Part shown: positions 1 through 9,514 of the stretch, in pieces
How the letters are laid out: every line of letters starts with the position of its first letter
Position numbering within the stretch: the stretch's first letter is position 1
DNA from: Pycnopodia helianthoides
Taxonomy: Eukaryota; Echinodermata; Asteroidea; Forcipulatida; Asteriidae
NCBI GenBank assembly: GCA_032158295.1
Contig: CM063251.1
Location: 8,533,016 to 8,597,015, forward strand
DNA: 64,000 nt
Direction: 5' to 3'
The notes under the pieces: generated by a model
What the model was told of the DNA's origin: nothing
The model's input: only the letters and a program-made list of their open reading frames with translations
The model's database searches: none
Made by a program: the position numbers and the translations under genes

Positions 1-189
1 ATTGCGCTGTCTTTAGGCTCTGCGCACACTGCGCATTCTTAATTTTTGCGCAATGCGTGAACGCCGTGTGAGTGAGGCATTATGAGTGAGACGTATGAAG
101 CCCAATTACTCGCTTTTTTCTATGGCACAACCATGCACGTTTATTACTTGGTTGGGTTCTTCCATGGTGAAAGGGGGGAGTGTTCATCA

Positions 190-515
190 CCCTAACCCTT
201 CCCCTACCCCTACACCTAACCCTTCCCCTAATCCTACCCCTCACCCTACCCCTCGCCCTACCCCTCACCCTACCTCTAACCCTACCCCAACCCCTACCCC
301 TACCCCTACCCCTACCCCTACCCTTACCCCTACCCCTACCCCTACCCCTACCCCTACCCCTACCCCTACCCCTACCCCTACCCCTACCCCTACCCCTACC
401 CCTACCCCTACCCCTACCCCTCACCCCTACCCCTACCCCTACCCCTACCCCTAACCCTACCCCTAACCCTCACCCTCACCCAACCCCAAACCCTCACCCT
501 CACCCCCTCCCCCCC
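190..515. repeat. (CCCCTA)n microsatellite with CCCTAA-like variants
   Basis: About 40 tandem hexamers, a CCCCTA core (roughly 285-480) flanked by irregular CCCTAA, CCCTCA and CCCTTC units. The complementary strand is G-rich (TAGGGG) and could form G-quadruplexes. It resembles degenerate telomeric repeat but sits inside an inverted-repeat element, so it is best read as internal satellite rather than a chromosome end. Confidence 0.9.
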
Positions 516-540
516 CCCTCCTATCCAGTCACCCTGACCG

Positions 541-623
541 TCTCGTGGTTGTGGCTTCATATGTATGAAGCCACAACCATGCACACTTTTCCGTGGTTGG
601 CTTCATACGTATGAAGCCACACA
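541..623. repeat. Paired perfect palindromes
   Basis: GGTTGTGGCTTCATA at 546-560 is followed after two bases by its exact complement. About 30 bp further, TGGCTTCATACGTATGAAGC (with the closing CA) is a perfect palindrome. Both contain the same CTTCATA core as the arms of the surrounding element, so they look like internal duplications of its ends. Confidence 0.8.
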
Positions 624-703
624 ACCACGCCATTGTAACGTGCATGGTTGTGGCTCGGAATTGGGCTTCATACGTCGGTTCGTATATATATCTCGTGTGA
701 GTG

Positions 704-1298
704 CCACGATGAAGAGCAAAACATCCGTGAGTATGGTATTGCGTGGTAAATTTCTTATTTTGAAAATTTTTTGTTTTGCATTTTACTCGACAAAAAGGCC
801 TCACAAGCATCGTGAATGTATATTTAGTGTGATGGGAAAGTTTTAGCTGCGCAGTACATTTTTTAAATCTGTATAGAGTTATGGAGGACCAAAATGTTAG
901 ACCCCTAAAGGCTCACGGGAGCCTTATAGTTTCTAGAATGTGGGGCAAGGGTATCTGGGGCTAGTTACTTAGAGAATACATGATGATCAGATTAGTAAAG
1001 CCCAGTTCATACTTCCTGCGAATGTGAATGTGAAGCGAATTACGACGACACAGGGCTGTTTTGGAAATATTGGAAAGGGAAAAGGCAAATGCTTACAAAC
1101 TCGAACAGTTGTTTCCATAACTCATCGATTATGCAGGCTAAGGAATTGGTGGTTTTAACAAGGTGTGAAGTGGACGTCCACGTGGGAAAAGGTAAAGACT
1201 TCGTGCTACATCAATCATCATGGGCCACAGGGAATAAATCAAAAAGTTGGCATTGGGACATACATGTACATGTACCTACACTTGTATCGTCAGTTTGA
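704..1298. other. No gene recognised
   Basis: Mixed sequence without a supportable ORF. A small hairpin (AAGGCTC/GAGCCTT) occurs near 907-927. Confidence 0.6.
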
Positions 1299-1562
1299 TA
1301 GCTGACATGATCCAGGTCTTCAAGATCTTGAATGACATCGACCATGAGGAGATACCCGACTTCTTTAACAACAATTGTCTTTAACTCGTTCTTAAGGGGG
1401 CCACAGCAAGAAGCTTTACAAATGCACAGCATTGCAGACTCCATGTTTGGAAGTACAGCTTCTCACATTGAGTTGTTGACGATTGATTGTCAAATGAAAT
1501 TGTCTCAGCTCCTTCTATTAACCATTTCAAAACTAACTTAAATAGATTCTGGAAAAAAAAAA
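1299..1562 (+). mobile_element. LINE 3'-coding remnant
   Basis: The + strand reads DMIQVFKILNDIDHEEIPDF and later, after stops and frame changes, RLHVWKYSFSH. This is the usual end of an invertebrate LINE reverse transcriptase (DMI.VFKI..GID and R.DVRKYSFS). Several stops and no RT core; an old 5'-truncated copy followed by AT-rich DNA. Confidence 0.55.
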
Positions 1563-2014
1563 ACCTTGACTGTGTGCTCCTTGTTTTTAACTACATTGAC
1601 TGCAGCTAGTACCCCCCTTTAGTGTCTAATAATTTTACATTTGATAATTAATTTGTTCAAATTTTATAGAGGTTCCGCAAATAACATAATTTCCCCAATA
1701 TGTTTTTAAATCTATTATCAAGCATACATTTTTAATTAAATGTCCCACAATTCCATCATGCTTTTTTTAGAGCAAGGAAATTAATAATTCAAAAATTTCA
1801 TAATAATGGTGTCTGAAATAATTATTGTTATTTTTGTCTATAGGTCAGTGATCAGAGTCTATTAAATTTCCTTTACCTTAGCAAGTGGAATATTGGGGTT
1901 TTTATTTCATTTTATTTATTAATTTTTTACATAAAAATCACTGTCTTCTTTGCCGGTGTTCTGACTGATGATGTTTCTTTTTCTGTGCCCCAGATGTTGA
2001 TTCTTTAAACTTCT
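1563..2014. other. AT-rich spacer
   Basis: AT-rich DNA with no ORF or repeat structure that I can identify. Confidence 0.6.
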
Positions 2015-3572
2015 TTATGTTTTCAATGATTTAATTTTCAGTGATGGGCTAACCGGAAACCAATAACTAAGACACTTGCTCTTCTTGACGGGTTTCTTTC
2101 TTTGGCCTATCAGTTGCTCCCTCTCCATGAAAAGCTTATCAGCTACCCGAGCTCCGCTTATGGTGTGATCAGGCGTCTGGTTGTGTGGGATTTTAGCAGC
2201 AGTCATTGTTTCAAGTAATTGCTCCTCCTCAGGCTGCTCTTGCTGAGAATTTGGGTGTGGAGGGTTTTGATTGGGGTTGCTGACCTCCTCTGCTGGTATT
2301 TCTTGGGGCTTGGGTGTGGGTGGGCATTGGATTTTGGCAGAAACAAACACCGACTTATCAATCATGTTGGCATCGGACGGGTATATTCCAGCCTTTCTGA
2401 AAGAACTTTGAAGGCTTCCAGGGGACAGGACCTTTACGTAGGTCTTGCACGCCAACCCACAAATTGCAAATTTGTCAATTCCAGAACAAGAATTAGCTTT
2501 CATGTATAAATGATACAGCATTGTAGATACACTCAAATGGGCCAAAGCATTCAACGTCTAGGGGTTGAAGTAAATGACTGGTGTGAGCTGGTAGAACAAA
2601 CAGTAAGATGTAGTGGTTCTTGGCTCAATCTTTCAAGGGAAGCAAAGTATGGGAGGTATGACCAATGTACAGAACTAGTAGTGGCTATTCTGGTCGCCCT
2701 TGGGGAGTAAACTTCAAAAAAAGGGAGGACATATATGCCATGAAGATCTCTGAGATTGACCTTCCAGAGTCAGAGACCGTTCCTGCTGTTCCAGGTAAGC
2801 ATGTCTGTCAATAGTTCTTGCCTCATTCTCTTACCAGGAAAGACAAAGTACGATGGGATCTGCTGCCCAAGGGAATTGCCGCAACGGATAATTGAGATGG
2901 CAGGGCCTTTGCTGGAAGTCACTGCAGGTGTATACATTGTATATGCCGAATATGACGTGACAATGGAGGGAGGGGAGTGGTTCAATTTCAGGCCTTTCTC
3001 ATCAATGTTATATCTTCTTGGGTGAGTCTTGAAGATTGTACGTCATCAAAATTGCATCCAGTTCCCTGTAGTGGGAAGTACATGTAACGACCTCCTCCGA
3101 TGTAGCCTTGGCCTGTCGAATCTCAAGGCCCCTTGCCCGACGTACAATGTGCCTTCAATTCTGGCCATCTGCTCATGAAGGAGTGAAACCATCTCATGGT
3201 GAATGGTTGATCCTTTGGTCGTTTCTGAAGAGCAATTGCATAAGTGGTAGCTACATGTATGACTACTACTTCTTAGCGGCTGTATCCATAGCCGTAGCTT
3301 GCCATTACTTTTAGATGCACCACCAAACATGCCTCCTCTTCACATGAAAATATTGGCTCTCTCCCAGACTTGACCACTTTGATGTAAATTGTTCCTCGGA
3401 TCCTATCCCGCAGTGTTGTCTCAGGTAGGCCGTACTTTCGAGCGGCACTCCTGATCGGTTTCTGCTCATAGAGTACTTCCCAATAAGCTTTTGTCATCAC
3501 CGTTGTCAAATAGCGTCGGTATGCTGAACCCCTTGGTTGTATTGGGGTGCCGCTGGTGCACATATTCTGCAT
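2015..3572 (-). pseudogene. Tigger/pogo-like DDE transposase, broken
   Basis: Read on the minus strand from 3572. A helix-turn-helix (RSAARKYGLPETTLRDR) at about 3470-3400 is followed by EEEACLVVHLKVMASYGYGY, then YNIDEKG near 3010, then GPAISIIRCGNSLGQQIPSY and FVFPGKRMR at about 2900-2810, and finally LQSSFRKAGIYP near 2415 with a Pro/Gln-rich tail. The order matches Tc1/mariner-type pogo/Tigger transposases (DNA binding, then DDE catalysis). The frame is broken several times and the stretch at about 2560-2750 is full of stops, so it cannot be active. TIRs were not located. Confidence 0.75.
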
Positions 3573-3635
3573 TTAAAATGAAGAAAAATATTTAAAAAAC
3601 AAGCAAAACGAAACAGCAAAGTAACTGATGTCTTA

Positions 3636-5890
3636 ATTCAATTCAATTCAACTCAAGATTTATTTCCATAATTGCAAATTATACATAGGCCCACAAAGTT
3701 GTTACACAAAAGGTCAATTGAACACAGATTTATAACAAACTATCTAGAATAATAGTTATATGAGACGCAATGAAGCAGGGGGGGCATATTCAAAAAGATC
3801 ATGTCTTGTATGAAATGCCTTTATAATTGCCTTCATAAAAAAAGACTAAACTGCTTAACAGAACTTAAAGGAACATTACAGAATTGGTTTTTGCTAACAA
3901 AACAGTTGCTGGCAGTGTAATCACTTTATGTAATCCACCATACACATAAACTGACAAACCTGTAGAAGTTTGAGATCGATCGGCCATCTAAGTCACAAGA
4001 AAATAGTGAAAAACCGATTACACATTTGCATGAAATCATATAGATTCATAAAATGAATAAAACGCTCACTGAGCGATTAAACTCGAATCGGAAAATTAGT
4101 TTATTAATTTCTCATCAAATATGGCATTTCAGACAGAAATATTTAAAGGGATGTTTTCTACTATCATCATCATTAGACTGTAAGATTTATGTAAATCTGT
4201 GATAAAAAAGTATATTTTACAAGTTTTTTTTCTTATCAGTTCTGTAATGTTCCTTTAAGTTGCAACAGATCATACAGGACAGACAAAGGATGGAACAAGA
4301 CTAACAAAAAAGCAAACACTTCCTAACAAGCTAGGACGGAACAAGAAGGTAAATCATAACTACATGTACATGTACAAACTCATAGAGGTGAAAGATGAAA
4401 AGAGAAGAAGCTACTCGAGATAACTAGAGACAAGATGTTCTTTGTAAGAGTTCTTAAAATATAAAAAGGTGAGTTTTACAAGCAATAATATAGTCTGGAC
4501 ATCTCCCTGTCCGTGTAATATGGGTGAGACTGTGGACCTCTTCTCTCTGACGCCGTTCTGGTTTTTGCGTAGCAGAGGATCGAGAACTGGGCGGATTCTA
4601 TTCAGAATCATCCGGTTGTAGACCTTGGCAACCACAGAGCTGAGGCTGATTCCTCTATAATTATCAGCCTTTGTAAGAATGCCTGTCTTCGGGATAGGAA
4701 TTATGTTGAGCACTGTCCTATGTCTTGGTAACTCTCGGTCTATGAAGGTCTTGTTGGAGATGTTTAGCACCAGGTCGTCTATGGGCACCCATTTTAGCAC
4801 CTCGGGCATTATTCCATCTTCCCCGCAACTTTTCCCCGGTTTGAGTGAGTTTTTTGCAGATTATTTTCCATGTTTGATCGGCAAGACCTGGAAAATGGGT
4901 TATGTTTCCTCATCCTCTTTCTCAACTACTGGGGGGCTACTGAGGAGGTTTTTGAAGTGACAGTTTCACAAGTCGATTCGATCTTCCACAGTTTCTCCAG
5001 CGATCTGGTTTGGTTGAAAAGAGGGACCCTTCCCAGTAACTTTTTTTGACAAGGGCCCAGCCTTTCAAGCTTTGGTGGTTATCAAGGCTGTCTCCGGTGT
5101 TCTTGACTTTCTTGGCTAGATCTTCAGCCATCACCTCATCATAGACCTTGTTGAGCTGTTCTTTCTTGTCAATATATCCGCCGCCTTCTTGTTTTCCCTC
5201 AGCAACAAGTTGACATATGCTGCCTCCATTTCTTGCCTGGCCTGAAGGACGTTAGGGTCATTTGAGCAGTACTTGACCTTCTTCTGTTTGGGTATAGGAG
5301 TTAGTACTGCTTGAGCAGCCCCTTTATGAGCCTTAATGAAACGCTCGTACCTACCAGCTGCATCCTCTTCCGCTACCAGAGATTCAAATCTGTTTCCCAC
5401 TTCCACTGCATATTTCTCTTGCAATACTTGGTCGCACACCCAGGCCCCCACTTGCACTTGACTGTTCTCCTCACCTGCTTCTTGGGTACTCGCAGACTGA
5501 GTCTCACTTTGGTTGAGACTATACACTGTGGTCTGACCCCACGCTATCGAAGGAGATGATGCTGTTCCGCCACTTCTTCCGAACGAGAATGAAGTCGTCT
5601 GCTGCTTGTGTTTCTACTGATTGTTGTCCGGTGGTGATAGCCATGTCCAGAGTTTCTTCTTGGAGTTTCGGAAGCGAGTGTTTGCAGCCACCAGTACATG
5701 CTCTCCCATTAGGTCGATAAGACGCCCTCCATTTGCATTGGCTTCCTGGTGGAATGAGTGGGGCAAATTGTCTGCTCCCAACAGTCCATTGAAGTCCCTG
5801 AGTACTGCTAAAAGTTGTGTAGGGCCTATAAGGCGCATGTCCCCTTCAACCTTTCGTAGTATTTGTACGCCCTCTTCTGTTAAGTGAAAA
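3636..5890 (-). mobile_element. Non-LTR retrotransposon (EN-RT), truncated, with MITE insertion
   Basis: Minus-strand fragments in order: end of an AP-type endonuclease (DLMGEHVLVAANTRF and KLWTWLSPPDNNQ, 5838-5614), a linker rich in charged residues (5526-4937), and the start of the reverse transcriptase (IIPIPKTGILTKADNYRGIS and NRMILNRIRPVLDPLL, 4809-4411). The YADD core is absent. 3636-3864 and 4259-4410 look like its 3' end, finishing in an (ATTGA)n-like tail, with a TTAA MITE between them. Several frameshifts; inactive. Confidence 0.7.
3865..4258. mobile_element. TTAA-flanked MITE, family A copy 1
   Basis: TTAA at 3865-3868 and 4255-4258 bounds a 386-bp element with perfect 15-bp inverted ends (AGGAACATTACAGAA). 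TTAA duplication is typical of piggyBac-type and Kolobok-type transposition. No ORF. A reversed copy lies at 55415-55805. Confidence 0.85.
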
Positions 5891-6480
5891 TCATGTGATC
5901 TTGTAATTAAAGTATGGAAGTACGAGTACGGCAGTCGACATAATTTAAGTGATTTTTTAGTGTTTTAATCGACTATCTTATTAGAATTTTGGCTGGGAGT
6001 GTTTCGAGAAAAGTCATTTTTACCCTGTTTTATTGTGAGGTATTAGGGACTGATAAGAAATTTGTTCTAGTTCTTGTGGACTCCATCTGTTGGGAAAATA
6101 CAAAAACTAAACATTTCAGAGCATTTTAGAGCTACTCTTTTAAAATTATAAAATTTATTTGTTTATTATTATTATTTTGTTCAGGTTGTACACAAGCAGT
6201 ACATACAGTACAAAGAACGAACAATATAAATAGGACTACAGAGAACAAGCCTGCGGATAACCAAAGAGCGAAAATAATCATTACCTAAAGGCGATCCAGA
6301 CAATAAAAACCTACAAAGGCAAAAAAAAGTACAAGAACAATTATGAGAAAATTATATATGGGACGTGGCTTCTCTAGGTCTTAGTATTTTTCCCCACGTT
6401 GTTTGATTGTTGTGAAATAGTGTTTGTTGAAACTTTGTAGGCGGCCACAAACGTTTATGGCCCTGACAGTATTACATATT
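5891..6480. other. AT-rich region with a probable LINE 3' tail
   Basis: No ORF. TTATTATTATTATTTTGTTC at about 6162-6181 followed by a CAGTACATACAGTACAAAG-type sequence resembles the 3' end of a minus-strand LINE; the coding part is absent. Confidence 0.4.
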
Positions 6481-6508
6481 TTTGTCCCCCGAAAATAGGC
6501 CTAAATAC

Positions 6509-6690
6509 CCAAACTTTTTGTATTTTCTAGCGCAACTTTCCAAAGGAACCTTACCTATGGAACCTTACCTATGGAACCTAACCTATCTCCAAATTTTGGT
6601 CAACATAGAGGAGACTTTTTTTTTTTGTATTTACAAGCACAACTCTCCAGGGGAACCTTACCTGTCTCCAAGTTTTGGTCAACAGAGAAA
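6509..6690. repeat. Two tandem copies of a ~109-bp unit
   Basis: GTATTT...CAACT.TCCA...GGAACCTTACCT...TCTCCAA.TTTTGGTCAACA.AG occurs at about 6520 and again at about 6629. The first copy contains an extra short duplication of CCTTACCTATGGAA. Confidence 0.8.
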
Positions 6691-6710
6691 AGACTCGATG
6701 TTTGACAAGT

Positions 6711-7340
6711 AGAAAATGTTACTTCGTCTTAAGGGGTCGTTTAAATCGTGCGTACAGATGTAAAAGATATGCTTCGGTATAAGGGGCAACTCAAATAAAG
6801 GTCCTCCTATGATACACTAACAACTACAACTAGTCCAAGTTACAACACAGTTGCAATAATCATAACCCTCCATGCTCACGTGTGTTTCTGAGACAAACAA
6901 GAACAAAATTAAACTGAGATTCATGTTGAAAACTCTGTGAATTGCAATGAGCTTTTGAATGGAACTTTTGTACATTATGCAGATGAATTGTGTCCTTGTC
7001 CAATAATTACCATCAGAGATGTGAGTGTTGTATGGGGACTGTGAAATCAAAAATATTATGTTACGTGTGTTACATTTTCTGTTACGTGTGTTACATTTTC
7101 TGTTACGTGTGTGTTACATTGTCTGAAATGTCCTTGCTGAGTTGGTACTTAATGATAGCATGAAAGCTGTTTCTTTTATCGTATGAGCTGCATCTATGCT
7201 TGCATTTATGTTTGTGCAATTATTTGTTTGTTTAATTACAATACTTGACTATTGAGTCAGTTAGTTAGGCTTGCATGTAAAGGAATGTGAGAGTGAGAAT
7301 GTCCATCATCATGAGATGACCAATCACATGAACAGTCACA
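6711..7340. repeat. Spacer with a 22-bp triplication
   Basis: Three copies of TGTTACGTGTGTTACATTTTC lie in tandem at about 7058-7126; the third has an additional GT. The remainder has no recognisable gene. Confidence 0.7.
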
Positions 7341-7554
7341 TGGAGTCACATGAACTATATGGCTTATAGTTGCGAATACCAAAGTGAAGTGCAAAGTGCT
7401 CTTTTGTCAAGGCAGAGTGTAAACTTGTTCACTGCAGTTCTGTACCATCAAATAAAAAAATGCAAATCATATCTTGTTGTAACAGATAGACAGGATAAGG
7501 TAAAGATTCAGTTTTATATATATGTTTTTATGATAAAACTAATCAAGCTATTTT

Positions 7555-8100
7555 CTTCCCTTGGCTCAAAATAGTGCAAAACTAGTGATTTCCACAGATG
7601 GCCAATCATCAGAGTTCAAAAACAAGTTTATGGTGAAGTTTTTGTCTGACATTGCAAATCAAAATGGGGGTAGGCCTACAGCTGAATGGAAATACTATGC
7701 TACATTTCATGGGAAGGGGGTTGTAGATGGTATCAGTGGTTCTGCCAAGTCACTAATCTATCAGGACAAAAGTAATGAGCAAGGGTGGGAATGTAATAGT
7801 GATGCAAAACTCCATGGAGCAGCAACAGATGAATGGTGTTGCAGAGTGTTTCATGTCTCAAAAGAAGAGATAACCCAAGTCATTGACCATGAAAAAACCA
7901 TGGTCATTGATACATGATGTACCTGGAATAAGTAAAATCCACAAAATATCCTGTACTAAAGATACAAATTTGAAACTCTACAAGTCCGAGTTGGACTCAT
8001 TAAAAGACATAAATTCATACATTTTAGCATTATACAGCTCAATTTGTCATGATGATGCTACATCTAGCTCAGAAGTATGTACATTTACCATAATTATGTA
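7555..8100 (+). pseudogene. Orphan transposon-type ORF fragment (function unknown)
   Basis: Open frame to a stop at 7915-7917 with STDGQSSEFKNKFMVKFLSD, then a YYATFHGKGVVDGISGSAKS block. A frame change near 7900 continues as VPGISKIHKISC. The pattern (SDG.SSQFKN, W..F.TSHGKG..DGIGG, VPGI...H) recalls an uncharacterised domain repeated in many marine invertebrate genomes, which I take to be transposon-derived. No clear ATG, no splice signals tying it to ATXN7L3, and it is disrupted. I do not know its biochemical role. Confidence 0.45.
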
Positions 8101-8251
8101 AATCTTCAATCAATTAAAGTGGGTGATTGGCTGGTGTATGTTGTGATGTTAAGGAACATTCAGGGAAGGTGATGAGCAAAGTGAATAATAACTGAAGTTT
8201 CTGAAGTGCATAAAACAGTTTCAAAAAACTGTAATGGCCGGAACAGGAAGA

Positions 8252-8360
8252 CAATTTTTAAGTCAATATCTTAGGTACAGTGTATGGGGCTATTTTACAG
8301 ATGAGATCTTTCTGTAAAATAGCCCCATACACTGTACCTAAGATTTTGACTTAAAAATTG
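8252..8360. repeat. Near-perfect hairpin, 50-bp arms
   Basis: Arms 8252-8301 and 8311-8360 are complementary at 49 of 50 positions with a 9-base loop. It may be a solo MITE or a source of double-stranded RNA. It lies about 1.1 kb before the first ATXN7L3 coding exon. Confidence 0.95.
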
Positions 8361-9425
8361 ACAGCAATTTGTTATCCTTTAATTGATAACTTTTAAATGT
8401 TGCAAATGGACCTGCAGCATTGAGAAATATGTTTGATATACCAGGTTTTCATCAGCTATGTCAAAACTAAATAATTGATTATTGTTCATCAAACAATCTG
8501 TTATTGTGTGACCTAGTTGCTAAATAATTGTAAGTAACGCACGTAACATTGTCTGTAATATGTTTTGTAAGGTGGATTCTACAGAACTCAACTGGCTTGT
8601 AAATTTTAGGATTTTATTTTATGCTAGTCTACTTCTGTAGGTTCTACCTTTCCAAACATATTGCATTGAAATCTGCTTGTTGATAAAAAACTATTTTAAT
8701 TTTGTGTGTGTGTGTTACACTGGCAATTCAAAGCCCTCACCGACCCATTTGAGAATGAAAATTTGCTTCTTACTGAAATTCAATTGCCAGTATTTAAGGA
8801 AACGGATTTCTTTCACAAGTCAATCATTATGAATAAAATATTTGAATGTGCTCAAGAAAAATAACCCTTTTTTCCATTTATGTGTTGTATTGACTTTTAT
8901 AACAGTATTTAAGTGTTTCAAAATAAAATTCTGACAGTTTGCTTGGAAGAAATTTGTGAAAGTCTCTTTGTATCATGTAATTTGAATATGTTTGCTTTAA
9001 ATTATAAAAACCCAAGTTTAGGCTGTTATACACAATTTTGAATTTGTAATGTCCAGGACCTCTTTCCTCGGAACGGGCCTACAAGATAAATGTGTGGTCC
9101 TTTGTAATGGAGCTGTTTTAGACTATGTTCATTCATGAATGGATCTCAGATAAATATCATCTACTTTGCTCATGTCATTTTCCCAAAGAACTTGCTTCCT
9201 TGAGAAGTAGGTTTTAGCATCGATCCAGAAGAAATTAAAAAACAATTGAAATTCCTTGGCTAAAAGGGATAATCAATATAGTAGGCTATCAAGTATGAGA
9301 CTCAAAAGTGCTACATATGGACTCATAATAATACATATTTCCTGTATTATACTCTTGATTGTGCCATAACTATAGTAAATGTGTGTATATACTGTTTATA
9401 CATGTATATAACATTTATTTTTCAG
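8361..9425. other. Upstream region of ATXN7L3, no gene recognised
   Basis: AT-rich with a short (TG)n run near 8703. The end is a polypyrimidine tract leading into AG at 9424-9425. No TATA box or initiator could be assigned with confidence. Confidence 0.5.
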
Positions 9426-9514
9426 ATTGAATTTGAAGGGCATGTGTAGATCTCAACATGGAGGATTTTCTTCTTCACCACTTGCACAACATCCCACCAA
9501 GCCCTAAGGAGGAG
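9426..9514 (+). CDS. ATXN7L3: ATXN7L3 exon 1 (start codon at 9458)
   Basis: Encodes [19 protein letters not shown] (19 residues) from the ATG at 9458 and ends in phase 0 before GT at 9515. An in-frame TGA at 9434-9436 supports this start. A polypyrimidine tract and AG at 9424-9425 precede the exon, so 9426-9457 may be the 3' part of a 5' UTR exon, with a further non-coding exon upstream. The N-terminus is not conserved in the family; the assignment rests on phase and on joining cleanly to exon 2. Confidence 0.75.

Larger units (their letters stand above)
65..703. mobile_element. TIR element carrying a (CCCCTA)n tract
   Basis: Inverted arms 90-107 and 659-676 (GACGTATGAAGCCCAATT and its complement) continue inward with CACAACCATGCACGTT at 126-141 and its complement at 637-652. 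A 10-bp direct repeat CGTGTGAGTG lies just outside at 65-74 and 694-703 and may be the target duplication. There is no coding capacity. A 9-11 bp duplication with long arms would suit a Mutator-like non-autonomous element, but the 16-17 bp gap between arms and duplication is unexplained. Confidence 0.55.

Noticed and set aside
80..614. Long open frames over the (CCCCTA)n tract on both strands
   Set aside because: They are low-complexity Pro/Thr/Leu or Arg/Gly translations of a hexamer repeat, open only because the repeat contains no stop.
65..703. True chromosome-end telomere
   Set aside because: The tract is short, irregular, mostly CCCCTA rather than CCCTAA, lies between inverted arms, and unique-looking sequence continues on both sides.
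8252..8360. Intrinsic transcription terminator
   Set aside because: Stem far too long, no U-tract, and a eukaryotic context.
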